Assembly: GCF_004193775.1 (NCBI RefSeq) | Contig: NC_041020.1 | Location: 12,098,356-12,162,355 of the forward strand | Origin: Glycine soja | Taxonomy: Eukaryota; Streptophyta; Magnoliopsida; Fabales; Fabaceae | DNA length: 64,000 nucleotides | Reading direction: 5' to 3' | In this document: positions 23,171 through 34,005 of the stretch, piece by piece | Position numbering within the stretch: position 1 is the stretch's first letter | Layout of the letters: the number at the start of each line of letters is the position of its first letter | Program-made: the position numbers and the translations under genes | The notes under the pieces: generated by a model | What the model saw: only the letters and a program-made list of their open reading frames with translations | Told to the model about the DNA's origin: nothing | Database searches by the model: none

Positions 23171-26110
23171 TTGGCGGGACCGAACAGTCCACCGGGTTTT
23201 TCCACCTAAAAGGATAACATGCTTTTTGCAAAGAAAAATAAATCATCCGCGAGAGCACCACATCTTAGAGAAACAATATACTTGTGCCAAGGGTAATCTT
23301 CCTTGTAACCGAGAACGAAGGGTAGGATGTCAACTTCTAGCTTTCAGATGAACACGCAGGGGAAACATGGGGCTAAGCTGAAAATAAATCACTCATAGTG
23401 TATAAAACTCACAAGGCAAGTGTCTTATCCTATTCCCACACCATAACTGCACCATGACTCTATTTTGCACGCGACTTCCTATCGAATCAAAGATCAAACG
23501 TACAATCACGGACCAATAGGATTTTCTCGAGGTCAGCGTTTTTGGAGAGGAAGCTGGGTGTTTTGGTCTTTTCCTCTTTGTTCATGTGGGGTGGGATATT
23601 GCCAGTCAAGAATGATTCTGAGTGGCAATCTGGCTTTGAAGAATTTCTGTCTTCTTTCTTTCATTGATCGAGAATTGCTTCTTTCCCCTTTTCACTTCTT
23701 TTCGACCTTTGATCGGGAATCCTTCTTTCCTTTCTTCTGTTCTTTTCTTGATTTTCATCTTTTTCTTTTTCTTTCTTTCCATTTCTTCCTTCTTTTTTTC
23801 TTCTTCTCCTTCCCCCATCCCTTTCTTTGGGAAATCGGGTTTTAGCATTCTATTCGCTTTCCCTTGAGGAGATTCCGCTGTCCTTTGCTTCGGGGGAAAG
23901 AATGAGGATTCCTTTTTTACAGGCCAAGGTTCAAAAAGGTCTAAGGTTGTGTTTCAATGGGGTCTTTTATCGTGGGAACCCAATCTTGATATCTGGGGCG
24001 AAACAAATTTGGGTGTCAAGGTGTCGCTCTCGGTCGAACTCCCCTATCACTCCATAAGGCACGCGTGACAATGATGATTTGAAAATAACGTGCAAAATTA
24101 GTCGTGGCTACAGCCAGGTGGGCACTCAAGCATCCCGTTTATGGCATTGTGATACTATGGTTGGGAATTTACACAGACAGACCCAACGTTTCCAAGTTAT
24201 GTTCTTTCATCAGTTCAATGAATTCATCCACCCTTATCTCGGTTCATTCCGGAAAATAAACTCTTAGCATCAGTCCCTTGTTTCTAGAAGATGCGTTTGC
24301 TCTTTACGAATGATTTATACTTCTTAACTATAACATGTCGACCTTCAAGGTCTTTCTTTCTCTTTACTTTTTGTTTTATTTTTATATATGTTCACTAAAA
24401 CTATACACTTGTGGTCCTTTATGAGGAAAACCTTTCTTTGTACATCTATATTTTTATACATGACAAACTGTTTCTGTACACGCATTAGAACTCTTCTCTT
24501 TACGTCACACGGTCTATATACGAACCCTATTTACGTTCAAAGATTTTTTCCTTTTTCCCAACACACACTTATGGTTTATACAAAAGTTTCTTTATATACC
24601 CTCATTGCTCACACGCACAAGAATTCCTTTCCACACATCATTTACACACAAAAACCTTCTATACACATTTTCCTTTTACATACATGTATAAATAAAAACC
24701 TTTTCTTTTCTTTATGAACATGACTTTTATTCACAACGCTTCTTTCTTTTTTATCATGATTTTGGTTCATTTTATTTTTAGGACGACGTTCCTAAATAAA
24801 AAAATTCTACGCGATTCCGGAATTTCAACAGACACTATTGACAACAACGAAACAAGTACTAACGTAACGACTCAAACGATATGTATGTACAAAACAAAAG
24901 TCAATCAAAATGAAACAAATGTTAACAAATTGGGGATCCCACGGTCATGTGGCTCCGCATGCCACCAGACCCTTGGGTCACGGTAACAAAAAGTGGGGTG
25001 GTCGACAAAAGCAGGGCTTTTGCTCCTACGTATCCTCAATTTGTGATGAGGAACTCAGACCTACGTAGTTCTTGCTAACTGTGAGACTAAAAATAGTCTC
25101 AGTGTTTTCTTCACTAAAATGCGAACATGCTTTAGTAAAGAGACAAAAAACTTCCAACTGATCAGAGCATCAAATGTTTTTTGGATGAAAAACAATGTGT
25201 CTATCGGGGAAGGAGAGTATGCTGATGAAATTTTCTCATAACCGTAAATGAGATTTTGGATGTTAGCATTTCATTTCTAAACGACCATTTAGAGGAAACA
25301 CTGGGTCCAACAAAGATAGGAGAAAATCACTCAAAGTGTATCAATCTCACACAGGTAAGTGTTTTATCCTAATTCCAAACCATAGATATGTCATGACTTG
25401 ATTTTGCAAATCATTTCCTATCAAATCAAAGATTACATGCGTGATCATGGATCAATAGGACTTATTTTGGGAATGGTTTTTAGGTGGGGAATTTGGCTTT
25501 GAGTGTTTTTGCCTTTTCCTTTCTTTTTTGTTTACTTGGTGACAATTCTGTATTGTTCAGATATTGTCTGGTCCGAAGACCTTTCTGCATATTTCTTCTG
25601 TTTTCTTCCGATCCTTGATCGGGAATTTTCTTTCCTTTTTTGCTTTCTCCCACTCTTTGATTGGGAATTTTTCTTTTTTTCTTTTTTCTTTGTGTCTTCT
25701 CCCTTTCTTAGATTGGGAATTTTCCTTCTCTTTGTGTTTTCTTCCGAGGGTAAGGATTGACATTCTCACCCCGGGTCAAGGTTTATGATAAGTTGGGATT
25801 TTGGCTCAAGGCTTGTAGAACGGCTGGTCACGATATATGTCAGGGTTTGGCCAGCGGTTCGGGGATAAAGGGGACGTCCTACATTATTTCCATGATACAC
25901 ATGCAACAATGATGATTAGGAAATTTTATGCAAAACTGGTCATGCATGCACCCATGTGGACACTCAAGCATCAACTTTTTATGGTCATGTGACACTAGGG
26001 CTCAGGATTCATTTTCCCTATTTTAAGTCAACCCAGTGTTTCCAAAATATGTTCTTCTATCAATTTGTGCATTCATCTGAGTCTATCTTGGGTGTTCGAA
26101 AAACTTTTCA
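23171..26110. repeat. Two diverged copies of a ~0.9-kb segment in the Ogre-like 3' region
   Basis: Sequence at about 23360-24260 resembles that at about 25290-26105. Matching landmarks in order are: AAATCACTCA(T/A)AGTGTAT, then TCCTATC(G/A)AATCAAAGAT, a pyrimidine-rich stretch with repeats of GATCGGGAATT-like words, then CAATGATGATT, GGGCACTCAAGCATC / GGACACTCAAGCATC, and a final CATTC-rich tail. The spacing of the copies is about 1.8-1.9 kb. Between them is thymine-rich sequence with no supported gene. The lysine/glutamate-rich frames here come from the polypyrimidine tracts. Confidence 0.7.
24995..25078. repeat. Internal fragment similar to the element's own LTR
   Basis: GGTCGACAAAAGC(A/G)GGGCT, then TTGCTCCTACGTA, then CAGACCTACGTAGTTCTT also occur in the LTRs (about 9228-9302 and 32303-32375), in the same orientation. 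About 80 bp of LTR-related sequence therefore sits inside the element. It could be a remnant of an older LTR copied into the 3' region. Confidence 0.7.
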
Positions 26111-26319
26111 CAGCATTTACCCTTCAAATATGTACACACATTTTTTTTTCAAAAAACTGGTTAAGATCAGTAAAATCTTTCAAAGAAAAGTTGGAAATTA
26201 TCTCTTTTCACAAGCATGTTGTTTTTTAGCTAGACAACTTTTTATTATTATTTTTTTTATTATTATTTTTTTCTTATTCTTTTCTTGCTCGCTCTCTTTT
26301 TGCTCTCTCTTTTTTTTTG

Positions 26320-26575
26320 AGGTATTTTGCTACCTAAACATACGTATATTTTGTGAGGTATTTTGCCATATACATGCGTGTCCAAGGTATCTTGCTACCT
26401 AAACATACATAGATATGTTTTGTGAGATATTTTTGCTATATACATGCATATCCAAGGTATCTTGCTACCTAAACATACATATATATATTTTGTGAAGTAT
26501 TTTTGCTACATACATGCATATGCAAGGTATCTTTCTACCTAAACATACATATATATATTTTTTGTGAGGTATGAC
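26320..26575. repeat. 65-70 bp tandem repeat, about 3.7 copies
   Basis: The unit contains GCTACCTAAACATAC followed by TATTTTGTGAGGTATTTT and a TACATGCAT word. Starts of the GCTACC word are at about 26329, 26394, 26464 and 26534. It is non-coding and lies in the 3' part of the Ogre-like element in element orientation. Confidence 0.8.
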
Positions 26576-26833
26576 TACCTTCCGAGCTTGTGCTTGTTTT
26601 ATTTAAATTCCTAGGATCATGAGCAACTAGGTGTGTCCTGCTATGACTTGAGAAACAAAAGTGATCAAATAACAAGCAGATATTTAAAAGGTACTAGGTT
26701 GCCTCCTAGTAGCGCTTCTTTAATGTCTTGAGCTGGACGCATGATGGCTTGTTGGTCACGGACCTAGTACTTTGCTTACCTTTGGCTCTGGACTTGGTCG
26801 CCTATTGCTCGGCCATGGGTTGTAAGCAACGCT

Positions 26834-27550
26834 CTAACCTTTTTGTGGATGAGCTGAGGTGAACTCTAGAGGTGATAGTGGTGCGTCTGTTGCCCGCTGC
26901 TGGCCATCCCCAGGCTGCTGTGGTGTTTCACCCTGCGCTAGCCTGGAGATGCAGTACTTCTTGATGAAAGCTCGATTAGTAGGGGGCCTGATGCCCTTGC
27001 TGGAGGTGATAGGTACTCCGTAGAACTGACAGAGACCCGTAATTAGAGCTTGACAACTCCAAGACCCTGTTGGACTTCTTCGGGTCCACTGGGTGTCTTG
27101 CAGGCGCGATCCCTGCAAACAATAGATGAAATCAGAAATCAGTTGAGCGATGTGCATACTTACCTATGATGACGTGACCTTGCCGGGGGGAACGGGCACC
27201 CTGTAGGACTATAGAGGCCCGTAACCAGAGCTAGAAACCCCAGGGCCCTGTTGGACTTCTCCGGGTCCACTGGGTGTCTTTATGAGAGCGATTCTTGTAA
27301 ACAATAGATGGTATCAGAAATCAGTTGAACCATACGTATGCTTACCTATGTCATGATGTCATGACCTCGCTGGGGGAACGGGCACCCTGTAGGACTGATA
27401 GAGGCCAGTAACCAGAGCTGGAAACCCCAGGGCCCTATTGGACTTCTTCGGGCCCACCGGGCGTCTTGTGGGCGCGATCTCTGCAAACAATAGATGACAT
27501 CAGAAATCAATTGAACCATGTGCATACTTACCTATGTCATGACGACACAG
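26834..27550 (-). pseudogene. Triplicated remnant of a retrotransposon-associated 'plant transposon protein' domain
   Basis: Three tandem copies of about 180 bp (about 27006-27180, 27190-27365, 27372-27550) share TTGGACTTCT(T/C)CGGG, CACTGGGTGTCTT and AACAATAGATG. The first copy, joined to 26834-27005, reads on the minus strand as CQALITGLCQFYGVPI then PPTNRAFIKKYCISR. I recognise this type of sequence from the putative plant transposon protein domain common in legume retroelements (family call from memory). Each copy has an acceptor-like TTTGCAG upstream, so this looks like one exon and its intron edge copied three times. Its function is unknown. No continuous product could be made. Confidence 0.55.
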
Positions 27551-28379
27551 ACCAACCGATACATCTGCAGGGGGAGATTGGCATTGTGGTCACCGGGCAG
27601 AATGTTACTAAATAGCAACGTCATATTCAATAAGGAAACTTGATTGATCATCAGAAATCAATGAGTTTTTCTGAACTGAAATGTTTTATCCTCTCAAAAA
27701 GATTCCTTGGTCAACCACTTGCATATTCAATAAGGAATCTTGATTGATCTTCATTGTACAAACTATCTCTTTTAAGAGAGATTTCTTCTTTTCTTCTTCT
27801 TATTTCTGAAAAGGGATTAAGAGACCGTGGGTCTCTTATTGTAGGGGATTCTTGAACACAAGGGAAGGGTTGTCCATGTGTGGTTCAGACTTTGTAAAAG
27901 GAGTTTTACAAAGAGAGTGGAAAATCTCAAGTGGGTTGCTTGAGGACTGGACGTAGGCACGGGAAGTGGCCGAACCAGTATAAATCAAGTTTGCATTCCT
28001 CTCTTCCCTTAAACTTCTTTTATTTATTGTTATTTATCTTTTGCTTTAAAGAAGTTTATTTTGAAATGTCTTTTGAGTAATTCATGTTAAGGGTGCATTG
28101 TTAATCCGAAGAGAGTGAAAGTTTAATTGGGGAATAGTCTTCGTATCTTAATTCAACCCCCATTTTTCTTAAGTTAACTGAGGCCATTTGTCCAACATTC
28201 TATTCTTGATAACTCACTTCTCTCTAAAAAGACAAACTTTCCGGAATGATAAAATGAGCTCACATGAACGTCTTGAAAACACAATCAATCAAATGCCCCC
28301 CTTTTTTTTTGAACTTTTTATTTTTATTTTTATTTTTATTTTTATTTCTGAAACTTATTTGTTTTGAACTCTTTCATTG
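27551..28379. other. Non-coding part of the Ogre-like element between gag and the triplicated exon
   Basis: No gene supported. There is a repeated phrase (CATATTCAATAAGGAA at 27625 and 27723 with TTGATTGATC after each) and a (TTTTA)n run at about 28316-28347. In an autonomous element pol would lie downstream of gag on the minus strand, that is in this direction, but I find no trace of it. Confidence 0.5.
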
Positions 28380-30305
28380 TTTTACGGCACCCCCACCAAC
28401 GGTCTTGGAAGTCCCAAACTCAGGAGCATAGGTCGCTTGAGGAAACTGACCAATGGCTTGCACGCACTTCCGGTGAAAGTTGAAAATCCTGATGAGTCAT
28501 CAGAGACATCTAACAACAGCTTTCAAAATTGCCCCATGTGTGGCATCTCTTGTCAATGTCAGGATTTACATGCGATTCTCCTCAAATTTCAGCCAGCCCA
28601 TATCAATTAGACCTTGCACCTTACGCTTCAGAGCCCTACAATACTCAATGGAATGCCCCGGGGCTTCTCCGTGACAAGCACACGTTGCGTTCGAGTCGTA
28701 TTCTTGGAAAAGGAGGTTGACGAACCTTGGTTGGGGTTATGGCTACCATTGAATTATCAAGTAGATAAGGGAGCAAGTCAGCATAGGACACCGGAATTGG
28801 GGTGAATTCTACAGGCTTTCTCGCTGCAAAATTCATTTCTTGGTTGATGTTTTTGGTTTGTGCTAAAGGTGGTGTTTGTCATTGGAAGTGCGGTAGGTAG
28901 TCTTTGTGGTTGATTTTAGGGATGACCTTTGTGGATAACTGGGCGGTGGGTAAGGAGAAGGTTTGTTATTGGCTGAGTAATAACATTGTTGGGTTGGTGG
29001 GAAACTTGGCTGTATAGGAATGGCAGTCACAGCACGGGCTTCTCCTTCATCCTCACCCTCTTCATTTGCCCCAGTTTTCTCATTCGTCCAAGCAGGACGA
29101 CTAAATTTGCCTTTTTTCAGACCCACGTCGATCCTTTTGCCGGCGAAGACCATATCATCAAAGCTTGAAGGTGTGTAGCCCACCATCTTTTCATAGTAGA
29201 ACACTGGTAACATGTCTACTATCATTGTGATAATCTTTTTCTCTGTTATTGGGGGCGCTACTTGAGCTGCCAAGTCTCTCCATCTTTGGGCGTATCCTTT
29301 GAAAGATCCATGCCCTCTTTTTGCACATGTTCTGTAGTTGCATCCTATCCGAAGCCATTATACTGACACTGCCTAACGAAGGCAACCATTAGGTCCTTCC
29401 AAGAATGGACTCGGGAAGGTTCCAAGTTAGTGTACCAAGTAACAGCTATCCCATTAAGACTTTCTTGGAAGGAATGTATCAGCAATTCCTCATTTTTGTG
29501 TATGCCCCCATCTTCCGACAATACATCTTTAGATGGTTCTTGGGGCAAGTAGTCCCCTTGTACTCGTCAAAGTCCAGCACCTTGAACTTGGGAGGGGTGA
29601 TGATATCGGGTACTAGGAACAACTCTTCTAGGTTAGCAAAGGCATAATCTTCACCTCCTTCAATGGCCCTGAGCCTTTCCTCTAGATGATCCAACTTTCC
29701 CATTTCTGCCATAGCATGAGGGTTTTTACTTGTTGTGGAATGCAAGAGGTGTGGTTGTGGGTGATACTGAGGGCCCTCCAAAGTGTTTTGCAGGGGCATA
29801 TCACCAACTGCTTGCCCTTCAGTGGCTTGTCCGAGGCAAGGCTCGAAGTCGGCTAGATTGTGGTGGGGAATTTCATGTCTCCCCCACGGTTTAAGAGACA
29901 TATGCATGATCGGTTTGGGGTTGTTGGCTCTCAATGGGTATAGGAGTGAAGTTATTTACATCCCCATTGGGAGTGTACGCCACATTGGGTGGTGTATAAT
30001 TGGGAGACAAGCCATATGGCGGGAAGGCGTGCTCGTTTTGAATTTGCACATTATGGGGGGCCGCCCGTACTTCCCAAATCTATGCCTACCATATCTGAGG
30101 TTGGATGATTCATTTGGTTGATTCCGGATGGGGACATCAGGTTCACCTTAGCAACAACGCTGGTAGCGGCAATTGCAATTGCAACCGCATTGGCTTCCAT
30201 TATCTTCTTCACGCTCATCATGGCCTCCATCATTGCGGCCATTTGCTCTTTCATGGCCTCCATGTCAGCCTCCATCTACTCTTGTACCTCCTCCGCTTTA
30301 CCCAT
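28380..30305 (-). pseudogene. Degenerate gag gene of the Ogre/Tat-like element
   Basis: Reading leftwards: an ATG at about 30305 followed by a TAG a few codons on; a Met/Ala-rich start (MEADMEAMKEQMAAMMEAMM, 30275); EIPHHNLADFEP and LEERLRAIEGGEDYAF (29890-29650); a capsid-like core with CPKNHLKMYCRKMGAY and VTWYTNLEPSRVHSWKDLM (29570-29390); MIVDMLPVFYYEKMVGY (29240-29190); then VEFTPIPVSYADLLPYLL and QPPFPR (28810-28700). The region that should hold the CxxHxxxxxHxxxxC-type zinc knuckle is damaged. At least three frame changes are needed. Gag forms the virus-like particle that packages element RNA. This copy cannot encode a full protein, so any movement would have depended on proteins from other copies. 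Confidence 0.85.
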
Positions 30306-32001
30306 TACTCTAGCTCTAGCACAGGTTCGGTGAGGGCACCGTAAAGCATGATTTTTTATTTTTTATAACAATGATTAAGTTCTTTTATTTTTTTCAAGGA
30401 AAGAATGTAATGAGCAATGCAACCATTGAAAAGTATGGATGTATGCGAATGATGCATAGTTGAAGTATTGCGAATTTTTACGCAGGACATGGGGTTGAAT
30501 CAATTTAGATTTTCAACATGGTCCATGACATCTTTGTCAAGGTGAAACTGGAAGTAACAGGGACATCGACAGCCCTAAATGTGTTTGGCAGTAGACGAAA
30601 CAGCGATGTAACACGATCAATCTTTTGCCCCAATTTTTTTTAAGATGGTTACTTCCATACTTCAACTTGACTTGATGAACCTTTTCGTAAAAGCACGAGC
30701 TTGGTTCAACCCCATAACCCAGGGAATGGCAATTTTGATCGCCAATACTTCATCAACAATTCATAGGGATAAAAGACTCGGGAATATGCATGCTATGCAT
30801 GGAAAATGTAATTATGAGATTTGAGATGCCCGCAGAAACATCCTTTCTCAGTTAACCATGCATTAGGTACCATGTTCAATCATTTTGTTTTGTTGTTTGT
30901 GTTTTTTTTTTAATTTTAGAAATGGGTTTATGATCCCAACATGGTTGGCTCATGGTACCTAACACATGCAACTAAAAATGCATCATGAATTTTCATGCTT
31001 CCCTTTTTTTGTTTTTGTTTTGTAGAGGAAAATACAAGGATCATGTATGAGCAAACATGTAGAACAAAAAGTATGTTGAATGCATATGCATGATGATGCA
31101 ATGACTCATGCAAAATGGGAATGTGATAACGGACAAATGCAGGAACGATATGTTCATTATGATGTTGAAGAGATGTTTATGTGGTGCATGATATGAATGC
31201 ATTTACGGACACGAGAGCCCAGAAAATTATCTCTCTTTATTGCACATTTGGGGGGCGCAGTGCCCCATGTGTGCAGTTAAGAAGACGATATGGATCTTCC
31301 GGCTTCCCATGAAAAAAGACGAGACCCACATACAACGCATGTGTGACGGTATGATGCAGATGCGCATGCATGAAACGGAAAGAAAGCAACACAAAGGGGT
31401 AATTCACACATACGAGACTGCAGAGATCCAACTTTAATGCTACATTTTGGGCATGATGGCGCCTCAACGTAGTATTAAAAAGGTTACATATTACTCTAAA
31501 GAAACCAAACATCACTAGCAAAACTATAAACTAGTGCTATTTACCAAAAAATGCATGAGAACGAATGGCACGGAGCGTTTTTGCTCTTTGCCCCTATTTG
31601 GGAACCTATAGGACAACATCTATGGGTCTCTAATAACTACTCCCCAACAATTCATAACTCACACGGCTATTTTCTAGAGGTATCATTACTCAAGATAATA
31701 ATATTGTGGCGGTATGGCATACCAGCGACAACACATTATAATGAGAGAAAGCTCTAGACGAGGTTTCACTATTATCAAGCAAGTCGGAGACCTAGCATGA
31801 TAATAGATTCACCTCCACTCCTTAAATTCCCATGAACCCGGGTATAGGGCCCCTTTTTACTCAAACCCGTGGGTGCTTAGAATGCAGTGTAAAGAATGCA
31901 AAATAGACAACAGTTATTTACATTTTACATAGTTCAACAAATGCCCACACAAAGTTTCACAAATCCACAATTCCTTAAAATAGGCCTAACTCACAAAAAT
32001 A
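30306..32001 (-). other. 5' leader of the Ogre-like element
   Basis: About 1.7 kb between primer site and gag, with no convincing gene. Long leaders are usual for the Tat/Ogre lineage. Repeated words such as ATGCATGATG and stretches of T occur around 30360-31200. The reading frames at 31237-31521 are short and have no family features. Confidence 0.5.
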
Positions 32002-32002
32002 G

Positions 32003-32020
32003 TCCCCAGTGGAGTCGCCA
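32003..32020 (-). other. Primer binding site, tRNA-Arg type
   Basis: Two bases inside the right LTR, the minus strand reads TGGCGACTCCACTGGGGA. This is the complement of TCCCCAGTGGAGTCGCCA, which fits the 3' end of a plant tRNA-Arg including the CCA tail (from memory of tRNA-Arg sequences). A tRNA-Arg primer is typical of Ogre elements. Confidence 0.8.
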
Positions 32021-32022
32021 AT

Positions 32023-33580
32023 TGTCGCAACGTGCCCTTTTGCGAGCGAGCGAAGGCGAGGCTCACAGGTGTGCTTTTCAAAGGAGGAAAGATGCGCGGA
32101 GTCGCCACCAACATTTATTTGTGGAAAACGTCGGAAAAACCGAAGGAAACCGGTCGAAACGAAAATTCTAAGTTCGGGAGTTGTATTTACGTTTGAGGAA
32201 GGTATTAGCACCCCCTCACGTTTGTCTCAAAGGACAACAGCCTATTTTTCAGAATTGTGGAAATTGTGTTATCTTAACTTTTAGTTCTTTTTATTTTTTG
32301 AGGTCGACAAAAGCGGGGCTCTTGCTCCTACGTACCCTCCATCGAAGAGGAAATCAGACCTACGTAGTTCTTTCTTATGCGTGAATCAAGTGATTCTTTT
32401 TACTTGAAAAGTGATCATTTTAAGGCGTTGGACCTTAAAAAATTATCCATTTTACTTGGTAAGAAACTGAAATGATAAACTTTCAAAACCCTATTTTTGT
32501 GGACGAGCTTGACTAGGTGAGTTGATTTTAGCCTTAGTTTCACTTTAGTTATTAGTCATTTCAATTTAAGAATGAGAAATCCCAAAGAGAAAATGTCCGA
32601 TTGATCTTTCGCTTTTATTTTACTAAAAGGTATTTTTTTATTATTATATTATTATTTTACCTCTTTTTTGATTTCCAACGTGGTTACGGCACGACCGAAC
32701 GGTCGGAATTCATTTTAACCAAAATTAACGGATGATACAATTCAAACGATCGGTGGAAATTTATTTTATTTTTAGATTAAGCGAGAAATAACTTAAATAA
32801 ATGACTTAAGCACGTCAAAAGGGGGTATAAAAAGAAAATGAAAACGAGAATAAAAATACATGAAACAAAATGTGGACCACCACGGGTACATAGAATGAAT
32901 TGAAAAGCTCGGTTTGAGGTACTTACCCGTTGAAGACTGAAGAAAACGAAGAACGAACGATGAATCTTGAAGAACGGTCGAGAATCTTCGCATAATTTCT
33001 CACGGAAATGTTACGGAAGCGCCTCGGCTTGGATTTTCTTCACGGAAATAATTTTCCTCAGCAATTTCGAGAGAGAGAGAAGTGCCTAAGAGGCTGAACC
33101 CTTTTCTTCTTCACTTCTCCCCCTATTTATAGCAAAATAGGGGAGAAGCTTGCCACCCAGCTCGCCCAGGCGAGCAAGGTTGCTTCCTCCAGAAGCAACA
33201 GCCTTCTGGAGGAATCTTCTGGAGGGCCCAAGTGGGTCTGGTTGCTATTTGCACCCCCCTTTTTACTAAATGCACCTCCTTCTATTTTTTTGTAATTCTT
33301 TTTTCGTAACGTTACGAAACGTTACGAATTTCGTAACGATACTTATTTTCCTTCCGCAAGGTTATGAATCCTTACGGATTATGTATTTACTCTTTTTTAG
33401 CTTTCGAAGAAGTTACGGAAACTCACGGATTGCGCAAAAACACCTCTTTTCGATTTCCGCCACATTACGGAATTTCACGGATCGCACGAACCTGCTTCCT
33501 TTTGATTTCTGAGACGTCTCGGGACTTCATTTATTGCATGTCATCAAGTAATAATCCCCGGACGAAATTAGGGTATGACA
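32023..33580 (-). repeat. 5' LTR of the Ogre/Tat-like element (right copy)
   Basis: This is 1,558 bp, near-identical to 8951-10506. Transcription of the element would start inside this copy and run leftwards; a TATA-like word is present within CTCCCCCTATTTATAGCAAAATAG (33117-33140 on the plus strand), also on the left copy. The direct repeat CTAAT follows at 33581. Confidence 0.92.
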
Positions 33581-33705
33581 CTAATCACTTAGTTGAGTAT
33601 TATCTAAATGGAAAAAGAAAGTTAAGATATATGTAGTAAAAGAATGATAATATGAAACACGCTTGGAAATTGGAATAATGCACAATTAGGGAATATTAGA
33701 TGTAC

Positions 33706-33854
33706 TTGTCCTCTTTCTCAGAAGATTCTCCGCAGGACTCTTTTACTTTTTCTTGCATTGCCTGCTGTAATTTCACAAACTTATCTTCCTTTGCAGCTAT
33801 GGCTTGTTGAATGTCTAGGATTTGGCTCTGGAAATTTTTTTCTAGTGCATCCAT
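33706..33854 (-). pseudogene. SGS3-like fragment, third retained exon (coiled coil)
   Basis: This 149-bp exon is open throughout: MDALEKNFQSQILDIQQAIA, then AKEDKFVKLQQAMQEKV and CGESSEKEDK. It is preceded by TTTTTTCTAG and followed by GTACAT as donor. Its phase joins exactly to the exon at 37184-37401 and to the exon at 8646-8862. The sequence is heptad-like, as expected for the SGS3 C-terminal coiled-coil region. It is separated from its last exon by the 24.6-kb retrotransposon. Confidence 0.75.
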
Positions 33855-34005
33855 CTAGAAAAAACAAAAACAGTATATCAAAATGATCAGTTGTAGAAAG
33901 ACATTTTACATCATTCAGAAAGCTACTACCAGAATCAAGAAAGACAAATTTGCAAATTTGTAAAATTCCTTCCCAGAAAAGATCACACTATAAAAATTAT
34001 ACGTC

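Larger units (their letters stand above)
8951..33580 (-). mobile_element. 24.6-kb Ogre/Tat-like Gypsy LTR retrotransposon, non-autonomous
   Basis: Two LTRs (8951-10506 and 32023-33580) are bounded by TG...CA and flanked by identical 5-bp duplications CTAAT (8946-8950 and 33581-33585). The minus orientation follows from three things: a primer site complementary to a tRNA-Arg-type 3' end beside the right LTR, a purine-rich tract beside the left LTR, and gag remnants on the minus strand. A tRNA-Arg primer, very large size and tandem repeats in the 3' untranslated part are known traits of the legume Ogre/Tat lineage. I see no protease, reverse transcriptase, RNase H or integrase, so the copy is non-autonomous. 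It sits in an intron of the captured SGS3-like fragment, in the same orientation as that fragment. Confidence 0.9.

Noticed and set aside
23606..23848. Lysine/glutamate-rich minus-strand frame as a small nuclear protein
   Set aside because: It is the translation of a polypyrimidine tract that is duplicated, in diverged form, at about 25557-25769. No conserved domain.
30105..30344. Plus-strand frames rich in His or Ala/Ile
   Set aside because: They are antisense shadows of the methionine/alanine-rich start of the Ogre-like gag.
8951..33580. Plus-strand orientation of the large LTR element
   Set aside because: The TG...CA ends allow either, but the primer site, the purine tract and gag all require the minus orientation.
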